Positions 32,440 through 41,313 are shown, numbered from the stretch's first letter. The stretch is DNA of 64,000 nucleotides from CAWCVR01 sp963799105 (GCA_963799105.1 CAWCVR010000011.1:310001-374000), one strand, 5' to 3'. Notes: a model not told the origin generated them from the letters alone. Made by a program: numbers and translations.

Positions 32440-32577
32440 AGTGCGCTTCCGCGAGAGCACTCCTTTCTCCCCCCCCCCGGCCTGCCACTTCACCCGATTG
32501 CCGCCGATGTCGGGCAGACGATTGTCGGCATGGCTTGCCGCGTGCCAGACCCGACGGCAATCGAGATCATTCTCGGC
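32440..32577 (+). pseudogene. Left part of an open frame interrupted by the IS21-like element
   Basis: Frame 1 is open from after the TAG at 32437 and reads HPIAADVGQTIVGMACRVPD then PTAIEIILG up to the insertion site. Removing the element and one 8-bp duplication joins it in frame to GVSRTATVEEAEIRSSMRHL in the right flank. The start is not determined; an ATG at 32530 is possible. The family is not recognised. Confidence 0.5.
32570..32577. repeat. Target-site duplication, left copy
   Basis: TTCTCGGC lies directly outside the left terminal repeat and is repeated exactly at 36637-36644 outside the right one. Confidence 0.75.
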
Positions 32578-32769
32578 CTTCGCCGCTCTCCAGAACTGAC
32601 CCAGTAGCGCTCGGCTGAAGTGACCCACCCTGGGAACAGGATTTAGAGCCCGGCATCATCATCCACGCCGCAGGCGTGCGGCCGTTTCGCCGAGGGTACG
32701 CGGCGATATCATCCGCGCCGAAGGCGCGCTGTGTGGGTGGGGGAGTTCGTTCGGGAGATGGGATCGGGG

Positions 32770-33090
32770 CTATTGTGCCAAGGCAGCACGTTGAAGTTTA
32801 TGGCGGAGGTGCTGAAAGTATTCCTGGCCGACCTGCAGTTGCAGTACTTCTTCGATCACCGGCGAGAAGTATGCCAGCGATCGGATCGTTCCCAAAGGCG
32901 CGCTGCCGGCGGGCCGTATGAGCCGCCGTGCCGCAGCCAGCACGAAGGCGTTCTCAACCGCTTCCAGCGGCACGCCGCGTTGGTGCAGTTGAGCCGCCAG
33001 CACCCGGTCCGCGCTGCGAACGGAGCCGCACGTGCCCGGAGTCTCACGATAGGCGTCCAGTAGCCGGCGCACATAGTCGCGCTGCTCCAT
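32770..33090 (-). CDS. Small accessory protein of the IS21-like element
   Basis: This is a 106-residue, all-helical-looking protein (MEQRDYVRRLLDAYRETPGT ... LHQRGVPLEAVENAFVLAAARRL ... FSPVIEEVL). It starts three bases after the istB stop, so it is probably translated with it. I do not know a function. Its position suggests a role in transposition, but this is only inference. Confidence 0.65.
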   Translation of the reverse strand: MEQRDYVRRLLDAYRETPGTCGSVRSADRVLAAQLHQRGVPLEAVENAFVLAAARRLIRPAGSAPLGTIRSLAYFSPVIEEVLQLQVGQEYFQHLRHKLQRAALAQ

Positions 33091-33093
33091 GGT

Positions 33094-33819
33094 TCACCCC
33101 TGCGGCTCGCGCAACGAGGGGCCGTCGATGGTCACCGTGTGGCAGTAATGCCGCACGCGGCTCAGCAGCGCATCCACCATCGATTTGTTGCCGAGAAAGT
33201 TCTGCCACTCGTCATAGCCCAAGTTGGTCGTGATGATTGTCGAGTGCCGCGTATAGCGCTCCTCCATCAGTTTGAAGAATGTGTTCGACTGCTCGGGCTT
33301 GAGATTCAAGTAACCGAACTCATCGATTAACAGGACGTCCAAGCGAACCAGGCGATTGAGTAACTGGCGCGTGGAGCGGTCGGCCAGCGCCGCGTACATC
33401 TCGTCGAACAGATCCTGCGCGCGGATGAACTGGCAGCGATGGCCGTTCTGCAAAGCCTTCAACAGCAGTCCGCAAGCCAGTCCGGTTTTGCCCACGCCGG
33501 TCGGCCCCGTGAACACCAGGTTCTCGTGTTTGGCGACGAAGTCGAGTTCAGCGAACGTGCGTATCTGCTTGCGGTTCACGCCGGGCTGGCGCGCCCAGGG
33601 GAACGATTCCAGCGACCAGCGCTCCGGCAGATTCGCTCTGCGGATGCGCCACTCCAGTGCGCTTTCCTGCCGGTCGTGCCATTGCGCGCGCAACAGCCCG
33701 GCGACGAACTCCGAGTAAGTGGTCTGCACTTTCTCCGCGGCGCGTAACTGTTCGTCGTAAACGCCCAGCATGCGCCGCAGCTTGAGATTCTTCAGCAGTT
33801 GTTCCAGTTCTTCAGTCAT
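33094..33819 (-). CDS. istB: IstB-like helper ATPase
   Basis: This is a 241-residue AAA+ ATPase of the IstB/DnaC type. Walker A is GPTGVGKTGLACGL and Walker B is DVLLIDEFGYL; the sensor region is STIITTNLGYDEW. IstB assembles on DNA and directs the IstA transposase to targets. Its start overlaps the istA stop by eight bases. The length is near the family norm. Confidence 0.93.
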   Translation of the reverse strand: MTEELEQLLKNLKLRRMLGVYDEQLRAAEKVQTTYSEFVAGLLRAQWHDRQESALEWRIRRANLPERWSLESFPWARQPGVNRKQIRTFAELDFVAKHENLVFTGPTGVGKTGLACGLLLKALQNGHRCQFIRAQDLFDEMYAALADRSTRQLLNRLVRLDVLLIDEFGYLNLKPEQSNTFFKLMEERYTRHSTIITTNLGYDEWQNFLGNKSMVDALLSRVRHYCHTVTIDGPSLREPQG

Positions 33820-35218
33820 GGGAATCGGTGTCCGGATCCGGCAGTAGAAAGTAGTCGCGCGCCACGCGGCGCAAAATCATTCGCTCCAAACGGTCGAGAT
33901 CGTAGAGTCCGTACCGGGCGGCTTCCCGCACCGCGGCCAGGAACGGCTCGCGCGGATACTCCCGCAGCAGGCGCAACAGTTGCCGCAGGGCAAGCGCCAC
34001 CACCTTGCGGCTCTTTTGCTTCAGCGCCGCCACATAGAGTGTGGTTTCCGGCGCGGCTTCCACGATCGCCTTTTCCTCCGGGTGCGGGTCGCCGCGCTTG
34101 ACGCCTTCCCCGCGCGGCGGCCGGTGCGCGGCCAGCGTGATGCGCTGCGACAGAGGCGTCACCGCGCGCGCATGCGTGACGATATGGCGCGCATCCATTT
34201 CGATCTCGATCTTGTTCCGTGTCTCGCGGACCTCCACCCGATGCCCGATCCAGGCAACCGGCACCGAGTAGCGAATCGAGTTCACCGAGACGTAGCCTTC
34301 CACGTCCACCGTCCGCTGATGCAGACGATACACTTCCGGAGTCCACACCGGCAGCGGTTTGAGATGCTGGCGCTCCACCGCGAACAGTTCGCGGGGCACG
34401 GCGCGGATATGTTTCTTGTAAGTCGAGTTGACTTTGTCGCACCACTGGCGCGCCTGACCGTTCAGATCTTCCCAACTGGTGAACGTGCGCCCGGCGAGAA
34501 AGTTATTCTCGATAAACGAGAACGGCCGCTCCACGCGCGCCGAACGGTTGGCATCGCCGATCTGGTGCGCCACGAAGCGGAACCCGAGGCGCTCCGCGAA
34601 CGCCTCCATCTCGGGCACCGGAATCATCTCGCGACCCGTGCCGCGCAACACCACCACATGCGTGTTGTCGATCATCACCCGTTCCGGCACACCGCCCGTA
34701 TAGCGCAGCGCGTCGTTGAGAAACACTTTGCAATCGAATCGCTGGAACGTGGGGTTGATCTGGAAAAACAGCATGCGCGAATAGCACAGCACCCCTGACG
34801 CCGTCTGCGCTTTGTACTTACGCCCACTTACTTCCACCGTGTGCGGTGACGTATCGTGCTGCATTTCCACGCCCGGCTCGAAGTGATACTGGCCCGCCGG
34901 CACAACCGGCGTTTGTCCGATGCCCGCTCTGCGGCAGAACCCCGTCAGCGCCGGATAGGACAGCGCCGCGCCATCCACCACCAACTCCTCATGGACTCGC
35001 ACGAGATTCCCCTTGCACGAGGTCAAAAGTTCGACGATCCGTTCGCGGTACGCCTCCGCTTTCTCCACCCGTTGGATCTCCGGCACGTTGGTGGAGTTCT
35101 CTCGCAGCACTTTGCGCACGGTCAGTCGCGACAACCGCAGCACGCGGGCGATCTCGCGTTTGCCCACTCCCTTCGCGCTCAGTTCCAGGATCGCGGTTCG
35201 TTGTGCCTGGCTCAGCAT
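33812..35218 (-). CDS. istA: IstA transposase (IS21 family)
   Basis: This is a 468-residue transposase. An N-terminal helix-turn-helix (GVGKREIARVLRLSRLTVRK) is followed by an integrase-core DDE domain: Asp in EMQHDTSPH, Asp in VMIDNTH and Glu in FSFIENNF. A C-terminal Mu-transposase-like barrel segment follows (GYVSVNSIRYSVPVAWIGHR). It appears intact, so the element may be active. Its start overlaps the 3' end of the ParB-like gene by 230 bases in another frame. Confidence 0.93.
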   Translation of the reverse strand: MLSQAQRTAILELSAKGVGKREIARVLRLSRLTVRKVLRENSTNVPEIQRVEKAEAYRERIVELLTSCKGNLVRVHEELVVDGAALSYPALTGFCRRAGIGQTPVVPAGQYHFEPGVEMQHDTSPHTVEVSGRKYKAQTASGVLCYSRMLFFQINPTFQRFDCKVFLNDALRYTGGVPERVMIDNTHVVVLRGTGREMIPVPEMEAFAERLGFRFVAHQIGDANRSARVERPFSFIENNFLAGRTFTSWEDLNGQARQWCDKVNSTYKKHIRAVPRELFAVERQHLKPLPVWTPEVYRLHQRTVDVEGYVSVNSIRYSVPVAWIGHRVEVRETRNKIEIEMDARHIVTHARAVTPLSQRITLAAHRPPRGEGVKRGDPHPEEKAIVEAAPETTLYVAALKQKSRKVVALALRQLLRLLREYPREPFLAAVREAARYGLYDLDRLERMILRRVARDYFLLPDPDTDSHD

Positions 35219-36089
35219 GTTTCGGCTCCCGCTCCTCTCCGATTCGTTCCGTCATCCGCGCCAGTTCCCGGCGCGCATTCTCCAGTTGGCCCTGCGCTTG
35301 TTTCCGTTGCGGACCGGTCATCTCCGTCAGCGCTTCGGCAAGACGCCTTCCGGTGCGGCGCAGGATGGCGATCGCCATATCCAGATCGCGCTCCACCTGT
35401 TCGACCGCCGCCGGCCTGGCTGCCGGCGGCTGCCGCTGCGTTTTCAAAAACAGTTCCGGCTCGGCGAGAATGCGTTCGCGCGCCGCGCGCGTGGCGTTAC
35501 GCCAGGCCGTGTACAGTTGCCCGGCTTGCCGCGTGTCGTAGCGATGCGCGGCGAAAGCGGCCGCCATGCGCGTGCAGTCCTCGGCGTTGACGCGCGCCAC
35601 CGGCACCAGATACTTCATCGCCACTTGCGCCGCGAGTTTCCCTTCGCGTACCTGCTGCTGGATCGCTTCCGGCAACAACTCCACCAGGGCCAGCCGCCGC
35701 GATACCCAACTGGGGCTGCGGTCGAAGCGGCGCGCCAGGTCATCGAGTCCATAGCCGAAGCGCCGCTCCATCTCCGCCAGCAGCCAGCCTTGTTCGAGCG
35801 CGCTTTCCTGCGGGCTGAGGCGCAGCGACCGCGACAGCAGCAGGGCTTCGGCTTCGCTCATCGCCCAGACTGTGGCCTCGACCGTGTCCCGGCCCAGTTG
35901 TTCCAGCGCGGCCACGCGTTTGTGGCCATCGATCACCAGGTAACGGTCCGGCGGCCCGGCGGCCACCACGACGATGGGCGTCTGTTGGCCGCTATCCGCC
36001 AGCGACGCCAGCAATCGGCGCTGGCGGAGAGGCTCGCGGACTCGCAGATGTTCCCATCGCCGGTCCAGTTGGTGAAACTCCAGTTGCAT
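34989..36089 (-). CDS. ParB-like protein carried by the IS21-like element
   Basis: This is a 366-residue protein from the ATG at 36089. The N-terminal ParB/Srx-type domain contains QQTPIVVVAAGPPDRYLVID followed by GHKRVAALEQLG; a KorB/ParB helix-turn-helix follows (YGLDDLARRFDRSPSWVSRR). ParB proteins are CTP-dependent DNA clamps in chromosome and plasmid partition; no ParA gene is present here. The last ~75 residues overlap istA out of frame and may be dispensable. A ParB-like protein is not a standard IS21 component, so its role (transposition targeting, regulation or immunity) is open. Confidence 0.78.
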   Translation of the reverse strand: MQLEFHQLDRRWEHLRVREPLRQRRLLASLADSGQQTPIVVVAAGPPDRYLVIDGHKRVAALEQLGRDTVEATVWAMSEAEALLLSRSLRLSPQESALEQGWLLAEMERRFGYGLDDLARRFDRSPSWVSRRLALVELLPEAIQQQVREGKLAAQVAMKYLVPVARVNAEDCTRMAAAFAAHRYDTRQAGQLYTAWRNATRAARERILAEPELFLKTQRQPPAARPAAVEQVERDLDMAIAILRRTGRRLAEALTEMTGPQRKQAQGQLENARRELARMTERIGEEREPKHAEPGTTNRDPGTEREGSGQTRDRPRAAVVATDRAQSAARELHQRAGDPTGGESGGVPRTDRRTFDLVQGESRASP

Positions 36090-36531
36090 CGTTGCCTGCT
36101 CGGGATTCAGTATGCGGCAGGCTGGGACTGGTCTTTTCCGGGGAAGGGGGGAGTCGGCGGGTAAGGCCCTTAGGATCAAACAGATACGGGCGGATCTGGT
36201 CTTTCGCGGTGCGGAGGATTAGTGCGCTCGTAACCCCAATGAAATCAGCGCCTTGCGCGCCGAACTGGTCTTTCGCGAGATCCCAGGGCAGTTGGTTCAA
36301 TGGAGCTGGAAAACGTAGCGGCTCCGGCGGGGGTGTTTGCGCTGCGCGCTGGTCCAATCTCCAGGCGATGGCGTAGTCCGGATTCCGCCTTCGCCAGTCC
36401 GCCTGCGTCTTCTGCCGCCGGGCCGTTTGACACTCCGGCTTGCCGCAAGCTCGCTGCCGCTCTCCTACTCGCGCGTCCGGCTGGAACCACCGGCGGCAGA
36501 TTCTACATGGCTTCTTCCGGGCCTTCGGCAT
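35992..36531 (-). CDS. Zinc-ribbon-like protein at the head of the IS21-like element
   Basis: This is a 179-residue protein whose first ~50 residues contain CRICRRWFQPDARVGERQRA followed by CGKPECQ, a C-x2-C / C-x4-C arrangement suggesting zinc binding, then a basic helix (RRQKTQADWRRRNPDY). The rest is less ordered. It overlaps the ParB-like gene by 98 bases. It is the first gene inside the right end, so its promoter would lie in the terminal repeats. DNA binding is plausible; function is unknown. Confidence 0.65.
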   Translation of the reverse strand: MPKARKKPCRICRRWFQPDARVGERQRACGKPECQTARRQKTQADWRRRNPDYAIAWRLDQRAAQTPPPEPLRFPAPLNQLPWDLAKDQFGAQGADFIGVTSALILRTAKDQIRPYLFDPKGLTRRLPPSPEKTSPSLPHTESRAGNDATGVSPTGPAMGTSASPRASPPAPIAGVAGG

Positions 36532-36636
36532 CGTGATGTTCCATCGTGGTCATCACGCACCGGGGTGCGGGCATACTCAGAATGCCTGGGTCACTTTTGG
36601 AGAGTATGGGTGGGTCAGTTCTGGAGAGCGCCGAAG

Positions 36637-36752
36637 TTCTCGGCGGGGTCAGTCGCACTGCCACGGTGGAGGAAGCCGAGATCCGGAGTTCCATGCGGCA
36701 CCTGTTTGCTGGCCGGACGGCCGCTGTTCAATTCAAAGACGAGTTGGAGTAG
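36637..36752 (+). pseudogene. Right part of the interrupted open frame, with target duplication
   Basis: After the duplicated TTCTCGGC (36637-36644), the frame reads GVSRTATVEEAEIRSSMRHL then FAGRTAAVQFKDELE and stops at TAG 36750-36752. Joined to 32440-32577 it forms a continuous protein. This shows that the element entered an existing open frame. Confidence 0.55.
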
Positions 36753-36870
36753 CGGGGCACGGAACCGGTCTGGCGACAGGCGCACTATGCCGCGATGCTG
36801 TCGGCTGAGAAGCTTGAAGGGCGATCCGGGGCAGCGTCCCCGACCGCCCTTTCCTGAGGAGGTCCAGCAG

Positions 36871-38644
36871 ATGGTCCGCGCGCGTTTCAAGTTCGCATCC
36901 CGTCGGGCGCTCACTGCCGTGCTCGTAGCCATGACGGGCGCGGCGGCTTCCGGCCAGCAGGCCGGCACACCGGAGCGCGTGGCCCAGGTGCGCGAGGAGT
37001 CCCTGGGGTCCGCGCCAGCCGGGTTCTACCTGGTCGGCTTCTATGAGAACGGCTCCAAGGCTCTCTATTCCACCGACAGGCGCATCGATCCCCGTCTCAA
37101 TTACTTTGGTAAGGGCGGCGGGCGCATCGAGGGCAACTTCCTCACGGAGGGTGGGCAGCGCTTTGACGACATGCTGGTCGACATACCCATTTCCACCAGC
37201 CCCGACCAGCACCATCTGGCGTTCGTCATGGCGGCCAAGCCGCCCAAGAACCGCCCGCCTGCCTGGAACCTGGTCTACGACGGCAAGGTGATCGACCTTC
37301 ACGCGGATGAAATCAAGGGGCTGACCTTCAGCCCCGACGGCAGCCATCTGGCGTGCGTCATGGCAACCAATCCTCCCAAAGGCGGCCCGCCGACCTGGAA
37401 CCTGGTCTACGACGGCAAGGTGGTCGACTTTCACGCGGATGAAATCAAGTGGCTGACCTTCAGCCCCGACAGCAGCCAGTTGGCGTTTGCGGTGCGGCGC
37501 GGAACCAAATGGCAGATGTCCAACCCGAACAAGCCCGACAACCCCATATGCGATTATGTGTCGGAGCCGGTTTTCGATCCCGAAGGCCGGCATCTGGCGT
37601 ACTACTCGACCGTGGGCTACATCCTGGACGGCCGCGTGGTTCTGCCCAACGATCGAACCAAGTGCATGTCGGGCGATTCGCCGGGGGGGGGCCACAGCCT
37701 TCAGCCCCGATGGGAAATCCTGGGTGGTTGGTGTTTCCAACTGCAAAGGAGACTGGTCCTACCTGGTGAACGGCAAGAAGGAGGAGGGGGTGTACAAGAT
37801 TCTGGGACCGTTCCAGTTCAGTCCGGATAGTCAGCATACCGCCTACGGTGCCGTGCGGCTCAAAGCTGGCTTCGCCTCGGGCAAGGCGTTTGGGACCGTG
37901 GTCGTGGACGGGAAGGAGTCGGGCCAGTACGAAGTGCGGGCCACTGGCACGGTGACTACCGGCCCGCAGTCGCTCAATCACTTCCGTGATTCCGTCTCGT
38001 CCCCCGTCTACAGCCTCGACGGCCGGCACCTGGTTTACATAGCCCAGTCCGCGTTGGGCAGCGCGGCAGTGGTGGTTGACGGAAAGCCCGGTCCCGAGTT
38101 CTCTCAGATCATCGTCGAACCGGCAATGTCCCGGGATGGGGAGCATTTGGGCTATCTGGCGATGCAGGACAAGATGCTGGTCCAGGTTCTGAACGGGAAG
38201 GTGACCGCCCTGGGCAACGTCGTCCCCGCGAAATCCTTTTCCTTGGCCGAATCGGCGGAGATCTCGCCCGATGGGCTGCGCCTCGGCAGCATCGTTACGA
38301 AAGTCGGGCTCGCTACGAAACTCGGCCGCACCGACGGGTACCCCATCGATGTCGGCTCGACCCACGAGCACCGGCGCATGCTGGTGGATGGCAAACTGGA
38401 GAACGAATACGACTGCATGGAGATGTCCCCGCTCATGTTCAGTCCCGACAGCCTCCACCACGCCTACTTCGTGAAGCGAATCAAGGGACGAAACGAGAAG
38501 AGCATGTTCGTTGTGGATGGGTTCGAAGGGCCCCCGTACGACGGCATTCCGACCGATGTGCCCTTCAGGTTTCAAGGGCCCGTGATCACCTTCATCGGTC
38601 TTCGCGACGGCGTGCTGTACCGCGTCTCCCAGCAAGCCCCCTGA
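36871..38644 (+). CDS. WD40/TolB-like propeller protein, frameshifted at a G8 tract
   Basis: A signal-like N-terminus (RRALTAVLVAMTGAAASGQQ) is followed by repeated propeller segments such as GLTFSPDGSHLACVMATNPP, WLTFSPDSSQLAFAVRRG and PFQFSPDSQHTAYGAVRL. The first frame runs from ATG 36871 to the GGGGGGGG tract at 37683-37690, and the rest (to TGA at 38642-38644) is in the +1-shifted frame. Changing the tract by one base gives a ~590-residue protein. GAGGAGG precedes the ATG. The tract may be a phase-variable switch, a mutation or an error. Confidence 0.7.
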
Positions 38645-38940
38645 TCCGCCTGAAAACCCGGAAGAGACAAGCCCGGAAGGATCCGGTTGTGGCTACGCTC
38701 AATGACTAAGTGAGCACTCGGTTACTGTTGGGGCTTATCGAGGATCACCTTCATCTCCTCCCGAGTAAGCCGGTTGCTCTGGAGCAGTTTCGTGATTAGG
38801 GCATCGGCGGTCTGTCTGGCGGGTCTGGCGAATCACGTGACGACCCACGCCTTTCGGCGTTCGTTTGCGGTTCGTCTACCGGAAAACGGCTATGATAGTC
38901 GAGCCATCCAGGAGCTTTTGGGTCAATCGGAGACAATCTA
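38645..38940. other. Remnant-rich intergenic region
   Basis: It contains a tyrosine-recombinase tail on the plus strand and a 35-codon helical tail on the minus strand ending at 38722 (TADALITKLLQSNRLTREEM then KVILDKPQQ). Both look like real proteins cut off at 38,820-38,830. The two tails face each other, as at a deletion or recombination junction. Confidence 0.45.
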
Positions 38941-38941
38941 A
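38819..38941 (+). pseudogene. C-terminal fragment of a tyrosine recombinase/integrase
   Basis: The frame reads ANHVTTHAFRRSFAVRLPEN then GYDSRAIQELLGQSETI and stops at TAA 38939-38941. The H-x-x-R box (THAFRRSF) and the YDSRAIQELLGQS segment are characteristic of the catalytic domain of phage/integron-type recombinases, but the catalytic Tyr and everything upstream are missing. It is a remnant of an integrase-bearing element. Confidence 0.65.
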
Positions 38942-39681
38942 TGTCACACTCGAGAATTGGTTTTGCGTTGAGTCTGGTTCTGACGTTGGTGTTCGAATTG
39001 TCATGCTCGTCAAAGCCAGCTAAGTCACGCGAGGAAATTGCGGCTCAACAGGCTGGTTTTTTTGGGGCAATAAGGAAAGGCGACGCAAAGTCAGTCAAAG
39101 CATTTATCGATAATGGTGCGGACGTAAACGCAAAGGACGATTATTCCGGAGATACCGCTTTGATTCTGGCATCGAACAATCCTGGGTACACTGAAATCGT
39201 CCGTATGCTCATCGATGCGAAAGCCGATGTGAACGCAAGGGGCAATGGCGGCCAAACCGCGCTGCTGTGGGCGTCATGGGATCCGATATGGACGGGCAAT
39301 ACCAGGACGGCTATGGTTCGAATGTTGATTGATGCCAAGGCTGATGTGAACGCAAACGACGACGCTGGCTTTACAGCACTGATACGGGCGTCGGAAAGCA
39401 ACACGAATTCTGTCCTGACGATCACCGACACAAACGGTAAGGCAGCGGTGCGGAAGATTGCCAGCCATCGGGAAATAATCCGCATGCTGATCGATGCAAA
39501 GGCTGATGTGAACGCCGAGAGCAAGGATGGCAGGACCGCGTTGGTGGTGGCATTGTACAAAAGGGACGCTGAAATTGTTCGCATGCTGAAAGAAGCCGGG
39601 GCAGATGATGTTAGGGCGAAGCAATTGATGATGAGGCAAGCTGAAATTGTTCGTATGCTGAAATATGCCGGGGCCAAATAG
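38941..39681 (+). CDS. Ankyrin-repeat lipoprotein
   Basis: This is a 246-residue protein with a lipoprotein signal (ALSLVLTLVFELSCSSKPA, lipobox near residue 22). It has four to five ankyrin repeats, each with the pattern EIVRMLIDAKADVNA-x-G-x-TAL. Ankyrin repeats mediate protein contacts; attachment to the outer membrane or periplasmic face is inferred from the lipobox. GC is lower than the surrounding chromosome. The ATG at 38941 overlaps the last base of the recombinase remnant's stop. Confidence 0.8.
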   Translation: MSHSRIGFALSLVLTLVFELSCSSKPAKSREEIAAQQAGFFGAIRKGDAKSVKAFIDNGADVNAKDDYSGDTALILASNNPGYTEIVRMLIDAKADVNARGNGGQTALLWASWDPIWTGNTRTAMVRMLIDAKADVNANDDAGFTALIRASESNTNSVLTITDTNGKAAVRKIASHREIIRMLIDAKADVNAESKDGRTALVVALYKRDAEIVRMLKEAGADDVRAKQLMMRQAEIVRMLKYAGAK

Positions 39682-40082
39682 GTATTGCGCAGCTCGTGTA
39701 ATCAGGCTCCGGGGTGCGCACTGCGAATTCTCGCCAAATGAACCGGACGTGCGGCGTGAAATACGTGCGTTTATTGCCGGTCTGAAGTAGCCGTTGAAAG
39801 CCACCCGTTCGCCAAGTTGGCTCCCCAGTCTGGACACGTTTCGAACTTTCGCGGCTTGAAATGCAGTCCGCTCGAACCGCTCCAACTCCTTTCGGGCCAA
39901 TGGCATGCGCGCAAAACTGGCACGCCCATCCAGACTGGGTGCCCAGCCGAGATCAGTCTCGAACAACGTGAGAACGAGCATCTTCGAGCGATGGCCTGTC
40001 AGGCTGTTGGCGGGCCGGTTAATGGTACGACATGCGCCGGGTTCGCGCCCACGGGCTATTCTCTTTGCAGGAGGACGTGCGA
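39682..40082. other. Intergenic stretch dominated by a family 3 repeat
   Basis: Apart from the family 3 repeat copy B at 39817-39960, nothing is recognisable. The repeat's open frames on the minus strand (for example ERFERTAFQAAKVRNVSRLG) recur in all copies and reflect the repeat itself. Confidence 0.45.
39817..39960. repeat. Family 3 repeat (copy B), tRNA-like 3' end
   Basis: It starts TTGGCTCCCCAGTCTGGACA, then CGTTTCGAAC, and ends near the diverged palindrome CAGACTGGGTGCCCAGCC. It shares over 80% of positions by eye with copies A (31146) and C (42043). Confidence 0.75.
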
Positions 40083-41198
40083 GTGCGGACAGTCTGGGTT
40101 CTTGGAGCTGGCGCTTCGAAGGCGGCCTACTGCGGCATGCCGCTCGTGAAGGACTTCATGGAGGAAGCGTTCCACCGTCTGCGTCTCTCGGGGAACCAGG
40201 GGAGCAGGCTGCTGGATTTCATCCGCGGCGCTTACGGGTACGAAGAGCCAAGGGATGTGAACGTTGAAGAACTCCTGACATTCGCTTGGTGCGATGTGTC
40301 CCGTTTGGACAGCCAGGGCGACTCCGTGCTCCGAGATCCGGAAAAGTCGGGCCGGCTGTACCACGCCCAGGACGCCCGCCGGACTGTGGAAAACGTGATC
40401 GTCGCGGTGCTGTTCCAGGCGCAGCGGGAGTGTATGCAGATAGGCGATCGGGTCCACAAGTCCCTCGCCGAGAAGGTAGACAAGACCCAAGACACAGTAA
40501 TCAGCTACAACTACGACCTCCTGGCTGACGAGGCCCTCTGGAAGGCCGAAAAGGCATCATCGGACGACTATGGTATTGCGTTCGCCGGTGCGGTCGATGG
40601 AATTCCAGGCCCTTCGGCTCGCGAAGAATATGTACGCGAGCCGGAGATTCATCCGGGCTGCCAGGAGGCCAGCAAAGGCGTGCCCATCCTGAAGCTGCAC
40701 GGCTCATTGAACTGGCTTGGCCTTGAGCACTGCAGCCTCTTCAAACGTGAGCCTGAAGTCTTCTATCTGCGCGAGGCCATAAACATCTCAGTCGGACCAG
40801 ATTTCTGGTGGACTGGCTTCGGCAGCTTGCGGGCTGCCAACGGCAGTAATGACATTTCACAGTCCGGACGCCTTCGACCGATCATTGTTCCTCCGACGTT
40901 TGCCAAGGATGCCCTGAGGGGAAGCCCCATGGGGAAGCTCTGGCCCAAGGCGAAAGAGGCTCTTGAGAAGTGCGACCGCGTAGCGATCATCGGACTGTCC
41001 TTGCGGGAAGCTGACTACCAGACACGATGGCTGCTTCGCACTGCGCTCGCTGCCGCTCGCCCGCGCGACATCGAGATCGATGTGGTGAACCCGAGCTCTG
41101 AAGATCGGAATCGCCTCAGCGCGTTTTTCCTGGGTTTGGGGAGGGTTGTTCCATACGAGTCCATTGACCGGTTTCTCGACGGCCGGCCGACGGCATAG
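40083..41198 (+). CDS. SIR2-like NAD-binding protein (candidate defence effector)
   Basis: This is a 371-residue protein with a SIR2-like Rossmann fold. The nucleotide loop is VLGAGAS (6-12); the SIR2 catalytic Asn and His positions match N143 (SYNYD) and H206 (KLHGSLNW). The C-terminal RPIIVPPTFAK and VAIIGLSLREADYQTRWLLR segments are typical of SIR2_2-type proteins. Many such proteins are NADases in antiphage systems such as Thoeris, DSR and SIR2-HerA. The GTG at 40083 follows AGGAGG. A family 3 repeat precedes it and a TA pair follows. Defence is inferred from family and context. Confidence 0.78.
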   Translation: MRTVWVLGAGASKAAYCGMPLVKDFMEEAFHRLRLSGNQGSRLLDFIRGAYGYEEPRDVNVEELLTFAWCDVSRLDSQGDSVLRDPEKSGRLYHAQDARRTVENVIVAVLFQAQRECMQIGDRVHKSLAEKVDKTQDTVISYNYDLLADEALWKAEKASSDDYGIAFAGAVDGIPGPSAREEYVREPEIHPGCQEASKGVPILKLHGSLNWLGLEHCSLFKREPEVFYLREAINISVGPDFWWTGFGSLRAANGSNDISQSGRLRPIIVPPTFAKDALRGSPMGKLWPKAKEALEKCDRVAIIGLSLREADYQTRWLLRTALAAARPRDIEIDVVNPSSEDRNRLSAFFLGLGRVVPYESIDRFLDGRPTA

Positions 41199-41313
41199 GC
41201 GCGTTGCCGATACCGCGCAACTCTTGTGGATGCGAGGCTTGCCTTGGATTCTTGCCGGCTGGATACATTGCCCTGCTCCGCGGCAATCGTATAGACTGAA
41301 TGCAGGAAGAACC

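Larger units (their letters stand above)
31988..32577. other. Degraded gene remnants before the IS element
   Basis: Only fragments are recognisable: the DUF4238-like 5' end at 32031-32201 and an open segment after the TAG at 32437 that runs into the insertion site. A C10 tract lies about 32469-32478. Longer frames here have no protein-like character. Confidence 0.45.
32578..36636 (-). mobile_element. IS21-like element, 4,059 bp, with three accessory genes
   Basis: The ends are 26-bp inverted repeats with one mismatch: CTTCGCCGCTCTCCAGAACT-GACCCA on the left and the complement of CTTCGGCGCTCTCCAGAACT-GACCCA on the right. An inner AAGTGACCCA repeat lies 14-15 bases further in at each end. Perfect 8-bp direct repeats (TTCTCGGC) flank it. 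On the minus strand it carries a zinc-ribbon protein, a ParB-like protein, IstA, IstB and a small accessory protein, with overlapping frames between the first four. It is about twice the size of a standard IS21 element. Confidence 0.85.

Noticed and set aside
32208..32618. 136-codon plus-strand protein
   Set aside because: It has no protein-like conservation, crosses a C10 tract and runs into the IS end.
34989..36089. Chromosome or plasmid partition operon
   Set aside because: No ParA gene or parS-like cluster is seen. The gene lies inside the inverted repeats of an IS21-like element and overlaps istA.
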